From Charina bottae (taxonomy: Eukaryota > Chordata > Lepidosauria > Squamata > Charinaidae): a stretch of 64,000 nucleotides of DNA. Below the pieces are notes generated by a model that searched no databases, was not told the origin of the DNA, and saw only the letters and a program-made list of their open reading frames with translations. Each line of letters begins with the position of its first letter. Position 1 is the stretch's first letter. Of the stretch, positions 1 through 18,517 are shown in pieces. The stretch is taken from positions 54,289,416-54,353,415 of the forward strand of contig JALMGJ010000003.1 in NCBI GenBank assembly GCA_023362775.1, read 5' to 3'. Both the position numbers and the translations under genes were made by a program.

Positions 1-978
1 TAGGAAGGTTTTCTGCTTAGCATCTTTCGATAGCTTCCTATTAGGAGTCCTTAATAAAAGAGAATAAGGAAGATGGTTTGCTGTTATGCTTCCGTGCCAA
101 AAAAGATTGTGGCATTTGCTAACTAAAATCAAGAACCACTGCCCTTAAGATCTATAAAATATAGACTGCACCTAAAAGCTGATTCTCTTCTCTTCTGCGT
201 CTAATTTGATGTTAGGAAATTTTACCTCCCTTGTCCAATCTAAAATACAATGATTTAATTCCTTGCAGCCTAGTTTAAGATACCTGTCACTGGCAACAAA
301 ATCAAGAATCTATTTTTATAAGTAAGCTCTGCCTTCTATCATAAAATGTAATTTACCACAATGTGGAAAATTCTAATGCACAAACATTTGGAAATTTTCT
401 ACAACTCAATAATTTAAACAAGCTTTATTTGCAGCAAAGGGAGATAATGACCTACCCGGGCCAGAACTTTCTAAAACCAATGGGGGTCTTTCGTTTACAG
501 CTGAAGCCAGATCAACTCATTAGAGATGTGCATCTTTTGGATTATGGATGGAAACGTGTGTCTAATTTTCAAAGCAATATATTCACTTATCCTTCAAGAT
601 CTGTGCTTCCCCAATTTTTGCAACATGGTTAGCGGGCAAAACCAAACAAGCATGTGCATTTTAGGAGGAAGCCGGCATCTTGAGTCTCATAATTTATCTA
701 GATCATCCCCTGCTTCAAAAAGCCTAAGTGTCTAAGAAGTGTTTGTTCATCAGCAAAGAGGGGACAGGCTTTTATGAAAGTCTAATTGCCTGTTACACTG
801 AATAAGCAGACAGCAGATCAATATCAAAAGTAATATTCATGTATGTCAAAATGATAACTATCATGGAAAATAATTTAAAAAGAAAACAGTAAATGGGACA
901 GTAAAAGCAGTATAGGTTATTTAGAAATGAAAACAGCAGCCCAAAGAATCTATTAGAAAAAAGAGAAGAATTAAAACA

Positions 979-979
979 C

Positions 980-1010
<31 letters not shown>

Positions 1011-1030
1011 CAACAACAACAACAACAACA
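979..1030. repeat. (AAT)n-(AAC)n microsatellite
   Basis: About 10 AAT units pass directly into about 9 AAC units. Confidence 0.95.
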
Positions 1031-1662
1031 TAGACCAAATTGTTTTTAAATGCACATAGGCTCCTTTGCGTTTTATGTAACTTTCAACCCACTTGCTTTC
1101 TAGAGTACATATTGACTTTAATATTTGCAAGCTAGGTTGATTCTAGGAAGTTTTAATTTCTCAGTCAAGGTAACCATTATGTCTGAAAAGGATGCAAGTA
1201 GAAGTTCTGAGATTCATAAGGCAAAATTATTTTGTTTCTCAGCATGTTAAGATTCGCAGGCTACCCACTGCAAAAGAAATCAGATTTCCTATAACCTGGT
1301 CTCTCGATTAAGCTTCACAAGGTTAATATTTTTGAATTCAAATGGAGTCAGTGATGGTTACTTTAAAGTAATTAGTCTCTGTTTGGGAAAGGGAAAGAAT
1401 GCAAAAGCCAAAAGCAGTTTCTGAAGGACCAATATCATGCCCCCAATGATCTACATATGCTTGTTCCATCCCCTTCTAATATAAGATTCAACAATGATTA
1501 TTTTATCAGAGTGGCTTTTTATCAGGGGCATTTCTTGATCTTTTATTGTCAAACACAAAATGCAGCAATCATTCCTTTTTTTCCAGTCAGCAACAAATGG
1601 AAGACTCGTGATGATTCAATGTGATTTGTATTTTTTATGTTCTTGCCCAATGGATTTCATGC

Positions 1663-3240
1663 TATTTATTTATTTAAAACATTTATATAGCAGCCCATCT
1701 TGTACCAAACTCTGGGCAGTTCACAACAAAGAGATAAAACCACATCTATGTACAATAAAAATATTAAAACCAAAAACATTAAGAACCAAAAGACCTGGCA
1801 CAATAGCTAAACTTTTCCATGTAGCCCATAACAGGTTCATCTCACACAGTTCACCCTATCCCAGCGCTTGAGGGGAAAGCCAGATCTCGAGTGCTTTTTG
1901 GAAGGTTGAAAGGGTACGGGCCTGCCGAATTTCAGGCGGAATGGTGTTCCATAGGGCAAGGGCTGCCAGGGAAAAGGCATGCTTCCTAGGTCCCATAAGA
2001 TGGCAACATCTAGGGCAGAGGACTAGGAGCATGCCCACCCTATCCAATCTGGTTGGATGGGCAGATGTCCTTAGGGCAGAGCTTTCCAAAAAGTGTGTCG
2101 CCACACCACCTGGAAGCGGCGGCGCATGCGTGCATGGTGGCAGCGGCAGCCGCCGCCGTACACGCGCGCGTGCCACCGCACGCCCCCCTGCGCCGCCGCA
2201 CGCGCCACCGCACGCCCACCTGCGTCGCCACCACGCCGCCACCGTGCCGCTGCCGCACCGCCACTGGCGTGTCGCCAGCGGCGGCACTTTAGAAAGCCCT
2301 GCCTTAGGGAGAGGCGGTCCTGCAGATAACCTCGTCCCATGCCATATAGGGCCTTAAAGGTAATAACCAGCACCTTGAATTGCACCCGGAAGGAAAATGG
2401 GAGCCAGTGCAGCTTGCACAACAGGAGTGTAATATGGGTGGACTTAGGGACACCCATCGCTGTGCACGCTGCCGCATTCTGGACCACTTGTAACTTCTGG
2501 GTGGTCTTCAAGGGCAGTCACATGTAGAGTGCATTGCAGTAATCCAAGCGGGAAGTAACCAAGGCATGAGTGACCGTGAGCAAGGCCTCCCGGTCCAGGA
2601 AAGGGTGCAATTGGCCCTATTCACAGCTGTGCCAAGGCCCTATTCACAGCTGCCACTTGCTCCTCGAACAAGAGCCACGAGTCTAGAGGACCCCCAAATT
2701 GCACACCAGCTCAGTCTGGGGGAGTGCCACCCCGTCCAGAGTCAAAGATGACATATCACCCAGGCCTGGGGGGCCAAAGACCCAGAGCCATTCCGTCTTG
2801 CCAGGGTTGAGCTGAAGCTGGTTTCTCTCCATCCAGTCCCTTACTGCCTCCAGGCACTTAGCCAGCATCACAATAGCATCACCTGCCCAGCAAGTGGTGG
2901 AGATGTATAGCTGGGTATTATCGGCGTATTGATGATACTGCAACTCATGCCGTCAGATGACCTCCCCCAGCGGTTTCATGTAGATGTTAAAGAGGAGAAA
3001 GACTTGAGCCCTGAGGCACCCCCCATTGCAGGGCCTAGGGCTCGACCTCTCCTCCCCCACCAACACTGACTGGAACTGGCCATGGAGGAAGGAAGAGAAC
3101 CACAGCAAAATAGTGCCTCCCACCCCCAACCCCCGAAGCTAGTCCAGAAGGACTGAACCCAGACTGAAAAGGGTCCAGATAATCCGCTTCATCCAGGGCC
3201 CTAAAAAGGGAAGGTTGGAGACTGGACAAAAGTTGTCTAA
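1663..3240 (-). mobile_element. CR1/L2-type LINE, 3' half with reverse-transcriptase remnant
   Basis: The minus strand encodes YADNTQLYIS, DWMERNQLQLNPGKTEWL, LVCNLGVL, LQVVQNAAA and LHWLPFSFRVQFKVL. These are the RT and C-terminal motifs of CR1/L2-clade LINEs, though YADD is changed to YADN. The 3' UTR lies towards 1663. The copy is broken by frameshifts and by a hAT-type insertion at 2077-2301. Confidence 0.8.
2077..2301. mobile_element. 225-bp hAT-type MITE with GC-rich CG-repeat interior
   Basis: Flanked by perfect 8-bp direct repeats CCTTAGGG (2069-2076 and 2302-2309). The termini CAGAGCTTTCC and GGAAAG-like AGAAAGCCCTG form imperfect inverted ends. The interior is CGCCGC/CACGC-rich, far above the local GC content. 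It sits inside the CR1/L2 copy, so it is younger than that copy. The 8-bp duplication and CAGRG ends fit the hAT superfamily. Confidence 0.8.
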
Positions 3241-3618
3241 CACTGCTGGGTCCATGTTCTCTTGTTATATGTCTCCTGCAGTGTTTTTAAATGATAGTTC
3301 TTCCTTTTATTTAGGTTCCCTGCAGCAGCCTTCTCCAATTTGATGACCTCCATATGTACTGGGACTGCAACTCCCATCCTGGCTGGAAATTCTGAGACTT
3401 GCAATCCCAGCACATCTGGAGGATGCCAGATTGAGGTGTTCCAGAACTACAAGAAGAGTAGTATTCTTCTTTCTGCTTTCTCATTCCATCTGCTTTGGGG
3501 AGGATCAGAAAAATTGCTTTTGATTTAGGGAAGCTCCCTGGCTTTGAAATGGTCTCCCTATGGAGATGCATTTGGCTCCTACTCTACCAGTATTTAGAAA
3601 AATAGTAAAGACTATCTA

Positions 3619-11463
<7,845 letters not shown>

Positions 11464-12121
11464 GGTGCGCTGGCCGCCCGGGGGAGCCGAGCCGAGCCTC
11501 GTGCGGAGCAGAGCGGTTCGACGCGTGGCTACTTTCGGGGACGAGAAACGGCTGGAAGCGACACCACCACCGGAGCCGAGGCAACGGAGAAATCGCCTCG
11601 CTGCCTTGTGCTTCCTTCTAGGGCTCTGCTTTCACCTCCGCCGGCGGCTCTCCAGTAGAAGAGGCTCCTTTCAGCCTCTCCCGACGCCCCGCCCTCTGCC
11701 CAGCGCCCCGCCCCTCCGTCTCAATCTTGCCCGCCGGCCGCGACTTCAGACGAAGCTAAAAGAGAACCGGGTGACGTCCAACCGCGCGTTTTCTGTTTTC
11801 CGTCCTAAAAAATACAGTCCGAGAAAGGTGTTGCTGGTTGCCAATTCCCGTCTGGACACCCAGGGCCATAAGAGCAGCCTAGTAACTTACCTAGATCTGT
11901 AGCCTCAACATCTGGAGGTTCTTTAATTAGAAGTCTGATCTTTGGAGGTGGAGGGCCTTAACTATGCAACAGCCCCCCCCCCTTTAGAAGCAGGTCTTCT
12001 ATAAATCAAGTTAGCCTATTTTTCACGAGATTGTATTTGAAAGAAGAGGAGATAAAAGCAGTAGTAGGTAAAACCAATCAGTTCAAGGTTTTTTGGGCTT
12101 TTTAATCTTATTAAATGGAGT

Positions 12122-12450
12122 AAAAAAGGTACCCCCGCACATTTGTGCAGTCGTGTCCGACTCTAGGGGCCGGTGCTCATCTCCGTTTGTTAGCCAAAGA
12201 GCCAGCGTTGTCCGAAGACGCTTCCACGGTCATGTGGCCGCATGACACGCGCGGAACGCTGTTACCTACCCACCGAAGTGGTACCTATTAATCTACTTGC
12301 ATTTGCATGCTTTCGAATTGCTAGGTTGGCAAGAGCTGGGGCGAGTGCGGGAGCTCACTCCGCACGCAGGGCTAGGGATTCGAACCTCCGAACTTGCAAT
12401 CTTCCGATCAACAAGCCTGGCGTCTTACCCGCTGAGCCACCACGCCCCAT
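12122..12450 (-). mobile_element. Sauria SINE, full length
   Basis: Minus-oriented tRNA-derived SINE. The head lies at the high-coordinate end (complement of GGCGTGGTGGCTCAG), with an A box and B box (complement of GGTTCGAATCC near 12380). The tail ends in an ACCTTT-type repeat and has the BovB-like GTCGTGTCCGACTC. Perfect 12-bp target duplications ATTAAATGGAGT lie at 12110-12121 and 12451-12462. Confidence 0.93.
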
Positions 12451-14570
12451 ATTAAATGGAGTGGGAGATTTGAAAAAAAAAAAAAAAGGTTCTGGGATGA
12501 CCTGGTCTCAGGTACCATCCTCAAATTAGGAAGAAGAGCAGGAGGATTACCCCGTGCTGTCATGGCCCAGCAAAAAGATGGAACCAAGAACCAAGTCCAC
12601 CATGCTACCCAAGACATGAGAGACTGATCTTGATCAAGAGCCCCTTTTATCCAGCCCAGAAACACTCTGGTTCCAGAGAAGAGAACTATAGAAGGCAGAA
12701 TCGTAGAAAGGAGTATTTGGACACACACAGAGCCAGCAGAGTTCATCTGTGAGAAGCCCAGAAACAGCCAGGGTCAACTGTGCTTAAGAGGAGCTACTGG
12801 CTGTTGCTATTTCTGAAATGGTTTGAAAAAGCTGGAGCCACTTGAACAATGTTGCTGTGAGAGCCTAGTATCAATTCCTGTCATGAAGTTTCCTTGCCAC
12901 TGGACTCTCTCCTGAAAACTAGACTTGGTCTATGTCTGGCTTTCTCCTTTTGCTTGTCCTTCTAAGAAAGCCTTCACGTACATACACTCAAACTGGATTT
13001 GTGATCTAGAAGGTAAGCCTGACATTTCAATTAACCATGAATGACAGATAAACACTTTTGTTTGTGAGGCCTAAACAGGTCCTCAGAAGGTAGCAGTATC
13101 TGTTACCCTCCCTAAAAAGTATTCACAGGCTGAGGGCCACCACTGACAAGACACCCTTTTCTGTCACCATCCTCTGTGCTTTGGTTGATGGGCTTCAGCA
13201 ATAATGAGAGCTTCAGTGACAAGACAGGTAGGCTAAGGGGAGGCATAGATGATTATTCATACAGTATATCTCACTTCCAGGCTCTGAAGGGTAGCCTCAG
13301 CCTTGTTAATTACATCAGGAAATGGACAGGAATCAATGTAGCTTTAAGCACTGAAAAATATGTCCCAAATATTCAGCCTCATTTACCGATCCAGAAGAGT
13401 CTTCCAAGGCAGCCCCTCATATAATATTTCACTGTAATGTATCCTGGAGGTTTCAGGATTTGAATAACGACGGCAAGGCTAACTCTATTTAGACAAGGAA
13501 AGAACCAATGCATCACTGAGCTATGAGAAGCCACATGGATCTCTAATAATAAAGCTGGATCGATTTATACCTTAAACTGCAGATCATGGTCCTTGAAAAG
13601 GAGTAAGCTCAACTCCAAACAAGTTCAGTATCCAAAGGAGGCAAAATCCCACCCAGTATCAAAATCTGATCCCAAAAGGTACCTTCATGCAACTATTGAA
13701 TCCTTTGCTGTGTCCTTTAAACTAAAGTGATAGGAGAGGAGTAGGAGAGTTCACAGACCTTACACCCAATGTATTCTGCAAGTTCAGGAGCTGGATAAAA
13801 TCTGCTGTTTTTCCCATTCTCTCCTTTGCTTCAGAACATGGAAGAAAAATGCCCCACAGTGGAACTTATCCTTATAAGGCAATTTCAGGCTGTGGCTTTA
13901 GTTCTAATTGGTACTCACATAAAAATGGCCCAGCACTAAAGCTGAGTCTAAGTGAGGAACTTTGCTTCATTCAATTTTCCATTTATATATACAGCTTTCA
14001 GTTTCTATGTGGGACTTCTTTCTTTGCCATAGAGGCCACCCTACAAATTCTGCTTCCTTCGGTAGAATGATGAATACTCCCCACTGTCTGGTGCATAATA
14101 TTTAAGAATCAGAGGGAAAGGTTCCAAAAAAGATCAGTTAACTCAATCAGTGAAAATCTCATAGAAAATCTGAGAAAATGTCAACTCACTTTGCAAAATG
14201 TTCGTTTGAAAGAAAAACATTTTCCTTCATAGTTTAGAGCTACATTTTGAATTGTTGTTTTTAATTTATTCATCCCAGACTGTAAAAATGCTGCATCTAG
14301 TCATTGCTGTTCCTTTCTAGCACCCCAGATTATCTGCCTGTCCTAAGGTCATCAAATATTACAGGTCAAATTCATTTTGGAGCTCTAGCTATAAATTCAC
14401 AAGTTAAATCATACCATCACTGACAGCCCTGTTATTATGGTCGTCTTGGTGCTTCAAAAAGGGGGTGGCTTGGAAAATAGACTGCAAGTTCAGACCATCT
14501 GCACATTCTTTCTTTATCTGGAAAATAGATACCTAGATTTTCTGTTCACTAAGGGGTCATTATCAAGAGA

Positions 14571-14748
14571 CTGAAGAAAGCTTTGACCTAGCAAACTCAA
14601 AGATAATTTGGGTCCTAGAAGTGAAAGTGTTCCATTGTTGAGATTGATGGAATCTAATCCTGAAGAAAGCTTTGACCTAGCAAACTCAAAGATAATTTGG
14701 GTCCTAGAAGTGAAAGTGTTCCATTGTTGAGATTGATGGAATCTAATC
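14571..14748. repeat. Perfect 89-bp tandem duplication
   Basis: Two head-to-tail copies begin at 14571 and 14660 (both CTGAAGAAAGCTTTGACC). I saw no difference between them. Confidence 0.93.
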
Positions 14749-16029
14749 CCTTTTCTCCTTTAATAAATTTGGTTAGAGAAGCCCAGGGGGTGAAGATGTG
14801 GTCAAAATCTGCAAGATGGCAGGTACAATGTTCCAGTCAATGCCGCACACTGTCTGTATGTGGATGGATGTACAAAAGGAATGGGGTTTCAATCATGATT
14901 CCGTGCCCCTGGAAATGCCACTGTGAGAATCTTGTTTTGGGGTATACTTGGCTCTAAAGAGTTTGATACATAGGTAATTTGTTCTATAGCTCTCAGGTGG
15001 CATATAAGAAAAGTATATCCCAGTTCACCCCCCAATTAACACAGTGCTTCAGGACTACAGTAACACTTAAAAATAACAGCAATTCTACAAGATAATACAA
15101 AGATGATACATTTTTCCATATAATCTTTACCAAATAGACTCTCAACATAGAGATAACTGACTGCACTTTATGATCCTGGCCCTGGAGGATATGGTTGCAT
15201 AAAGCTAAACAAGTTGGTCATTTCTCATGAGACAATAGAATGTTTAATCTGTGTGCATCTGAGAATGACAGGCATTGATAATACTTTGAAAAAACCAGAG
15301 GTTCTAAACAGTTCTAACTGTTACCAAGTTACCAGCAACATCAACCATGTAAAGAGAAGAACGAGAACAAAGAGTTGGATCAAAAATGGTAAGTGAACGA
15401 TGGGGGGTGGAGGGGCAGGGAGCAGTGTATTTTAGCACCCCGTCTATCAGTATGTACATTAAGGCAGGGCTGGTTTGATTCCTCTGAACTTCTTTCTAAA
15501 TGCCTCTTTATGCAGGGGACAGCCATTGCCAGATAAGGAGCAAATGTGCAGATATACCATCTCTGCAATATTTTATTCAGTAAATCCATACAGAATTCAC
15601 AATATAGCAAGACAAGAGTTGGCATATTCCTCTTAGGAGTCCTAGTCAATCTGCGTTTCAGCAGCATGAGTATGATGAGCAATCATTAGGCAGTTCAGAC
15701 CAGTAAGATATTTAGCTGGCTGCAGATTCAGATTCTGCCTCTAGGAGGTAACATTGTTAGAAACTAGGGTTGGTTCATGTTGTCATTCCGTACCCTGTAC
15801 TCACTGTTTAAGAAGCATCTTAGCTTGACTGAGGCCCATGAACAGTCAAAGCCCTGAAAAGCCTTAGGTCAACAATATATCCACTAGAATTCTCTTCTAG
15901 GCCAAATTAAATTTATAATAATTGTTAAAGCAGCAGACCCACGGGGTTGTATCACATGCACTGCTGGGGGAATTAAGATTACTCTTCTTGGAGGAGGAGA
16001 AAATAGGAAAAGCCACACAATAAGAGACA

Positions 16030-16225
16030 GTGTGGGGTTGTATAGTAATTCATGGGTTGGGTTGGCACTGGGAAGATCCAGGTTCAAGTCCATCCTCAGC
16101 CAGGGAAGCTTACAAAGTAACTTTGGCCAGGGGCTTTCTCTCAGCAGGGTTATTATTGTATTGCTGGAAAAATAGGAAGAAGGGGCGCTATGCACATTCC
16201 CTTGAGCTCCTGAAGGAAAGGTGGG
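16030..16225 (+). mobile_element. Old CORE/MIR-type SINE
   Basis: Diverged tRNA-like head (GGGTTGGGTTGGCACTGGGA, then AGGTTCAAGTCC, a B box), a decayed core (AACTTTGGCCAG), and an end GGAAAGGTGGGATATATA, as in the younger copies at 46105 and 60390. Confidence 0.65.
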
Positions 16226-16841
16226 ATATATATCTTACAAACAAACCAACATTGCAAAAATTACTTTTCTCAAATATGTTCAGCATTCTCATGATGGTTT
16301 TGTATTTCTTATGCAGGAGATATAAAAGTCTGTAAAAAAAATTGTAAATAGGAAAATATCTTGGCACCAATGGCAGAAAATCAACAACCTTGTTCTGATA
16401 ATAAAAATTCAGTAAGTTCAAGTAACTTACAATTTTGCTACCTTTTCACGATTTAGCCTACACCAGCCAACTGAGGCAGCTGCTTCACTTTGCCTCAGGG
16501 GTCTCTGTGGGGGGTGGGTGTAAAAAAAAATCAAGATGGTGGCTGCAGTAGTGTGATTCAAGCCCCGCCCCTTTTTATGCCCAACATGATGCATGTAAAG
16601 AAAGGGGTGGGGCTTTGATTGCTCAGCTGTGGCTGCCGCCCCAACTTTGTTTTCCTATGTTGAGTAGAAAATTCAAATGTAATCTTTTAACAAGTGGCTC
16701 ACTTATAACCTGGGGAGGAGATAAAGGTAATGTCATGAGGATATGGGAAATGTTGCCAGTGTTTGTGCCATGATAGTTTGAAGTGGAGAAAGGCCCATAG
16801 TCAATTAACCCAATTTGTGCAATATCACCTAGTAGCTAGAG

Positions 16842-16939
16842 CAGTGTTTCTCAACTTCAACAATTTGTTGAGTTGGCTGGCTGGGGAATTCTGGGAGTTG
16901 AAGTCCACACATCTTAAAGTTGCTGAGGCTGAGAAACAC
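16842..16939. mobile_element. 98-bp MITE with inverted ends
   Basis: CAGTGTTTCTCAAC at the left and CTGAGAAACAC at the right form inverted ends. Perfect 8-bp target duplications AGCTAGAG lie at 16834-16841 and 16940-16947, which suggests a hAT-type element. Confidence 0.75.
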
Positions 16940-17555
16940 AGCTAGAGGGAGACATTTTTAGCCATGCTTAAAACTCCCCTTTGCGTTGCATAGTTCTAAT
17001 AGGGGTTTCTCCCCAGGTCTGCCTCTCCCTCTCAAGTTATTAACATTTTAAAAACATCCACATTAATTGCTTTCATGTCATTAACTAAGGATGGTTTTCA
17101 GTCCTGAGCAAAAGAGGGAAAATATTTTTGCTTTTTTCTCATTTGCTTTCTCACATAGCCTGAATGCTTTGGGTCAAAGGGGACCCATTTCTGAGTATCC
17201 TGCGGATTAAAAGAAAAAAAGATAAAAGATAAAATTGCATTAAATAAATGTTCTTTTAAGAAAAAGCATGAGGGGTAGGAGAGTTCCAGAGGTGACACTC
17301 CACCTTTTGTTTTAAATTGTATTTGAGACTTCACAAATGATTTCTTTCCTTAATGGTTTTCTAATTCTGGGAACAGATGTTTCTTATGTTACAATGAGGC
17401 TAATTGGTAGGAACCAGCCTCATTCTGTTTGAGCATGAGTCTTTGGGTTTCAGAGGTATTCTGGGCCAGGAAACACTAGTATAAAAGAGACACAAAATAA
17501 AATGTTCTACTGATGTAATAGATTTATTTTGAACTGTCAGGAACAGGATAATGAA

Positions 17556-17728
17556 ATGGAGCCAGATATCAATTTTTTCAATGAGAGAGTGCCACTCAGG
17601 GTGACATATAACATCAACAGAAAGGTGTACAATGAAGAAGAATTTGAACAAGAGCATGACCAAAATATGTATTCCCAATTCAACAAGGAATCTGAAACCC
17701 CTCAACCTGGACGAAGGATCCAGTGCAG
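17556..17728 (+). CDS. SLC26A8: SLC26A8 coding exon 1
   Basis: I chose the ATG at 17556 because it is the first in-frame ATG after an apparent acceptor (GAACTGTCAG ending at 17540), which suggests that a 5' UTR exon is spliced on upstream. It encodes the cytosolic N-terminus, with a KVYNEEEFEQEH segment typical of SLC26 proteins. It ends TGCAG|GTAAGG in phase 2. Confidence 0.82.
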
Positions 17729-18486
17729 GTAAGGATTAGTCAGGATGATGGTTCCTCTCAAGATAACACTCAATTGCTTGCTTATGTTTATAGATCACAC
17801 TATAATCCCCAATTTTCTATATCATATTAGAAATTGCTATCACCGTTTACAAACTTTACCTGTGCATAAAGGAAGTTCCTTTATACAAAACGGAAGTAAG
17901 TTTTCAATTTCTGCCATTAGCTTCCAGATTTACTATAAGAAAACACTGAAAAACTAAAGCACATTTTTCTTGGCTCAGTGATAATTAAAAGTATGGGAAA
18001 CAATATTGGCTGAAAAATTAATATATACAGCAAAGAATCTTGAATAATTATTTAGTTAATTATTGTTTTCTTCAAATTGATCTCCATTATTTATTTTATT
18101 TTATTTTATTTATTTATTTATTTATTTTATTACATTTAATCCTTTGGATTAGGCTACCCCCACTCCCAATAGCCTGTCAGAAGCTGGTAAAAACTTGGCT
18201 TTTCTGGAAAGCCTTTGGAATTTAGTTATAGAGTCATTGGCACCTATATTACACTACTGTATTGTATTAATATATTATAAAACATTATTGTTGTTATTTT
18301 ATAATGTTTTAATATCTGTACACCTCCTAGCATCCTCCTGAAATGAGGCAGGGATAAATTGAGCAAATAAATTATTAATGAATAATTTGGCATATTATTA
18401 CAGTCATTTAATGTATTAATAAATCAAAATTATTAACTTATTTATAGAATTTAATTAATGGATGAGTGGATTCATTAATTAAATCT

Positions 18487-18517
<31 letters not shown>

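Larger units (their letters stand above)
11791..17540. other. Interval between divergent SHISAL2A and SLC26A8
   Basis: No coding exon was recognised. It holds a Sauria SINE (12122-12450), a perfect 89-bp tandem duplication (14571-14748), a degenerate CORE-type SINE (about 16030-16225), and a 98-bp MITE (16842-16939). A 5' UTR exon and promoter of SLC26A8 should lie here, but nothing in the sequence locates them. Confidence 0.45.

Noticed and set aside
1856..2511. Overlapping frames of 138-146 codons
   Set aside because: They combine a decayed LINE with the CG-repeat interior of a hAT-type MITE.
12360..12448. tRNA-like sequences with A and B boxes (also at 18923, 35790, 44920, 53680, 46105, 60390, 63290)
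   Set aside because: They are heads of Sauria or CORE-type SINEs with bodies, tails and target duplications. None folds as an intact functional tRNA gene by inspection.
17529..17555. Upstream TTG as a start for SLC26A8
   Set aside because: An apparent splice acceptor ends at 17540, and the ATG at 17556 is the first in-frame ATG. A TTG start is not expected here.
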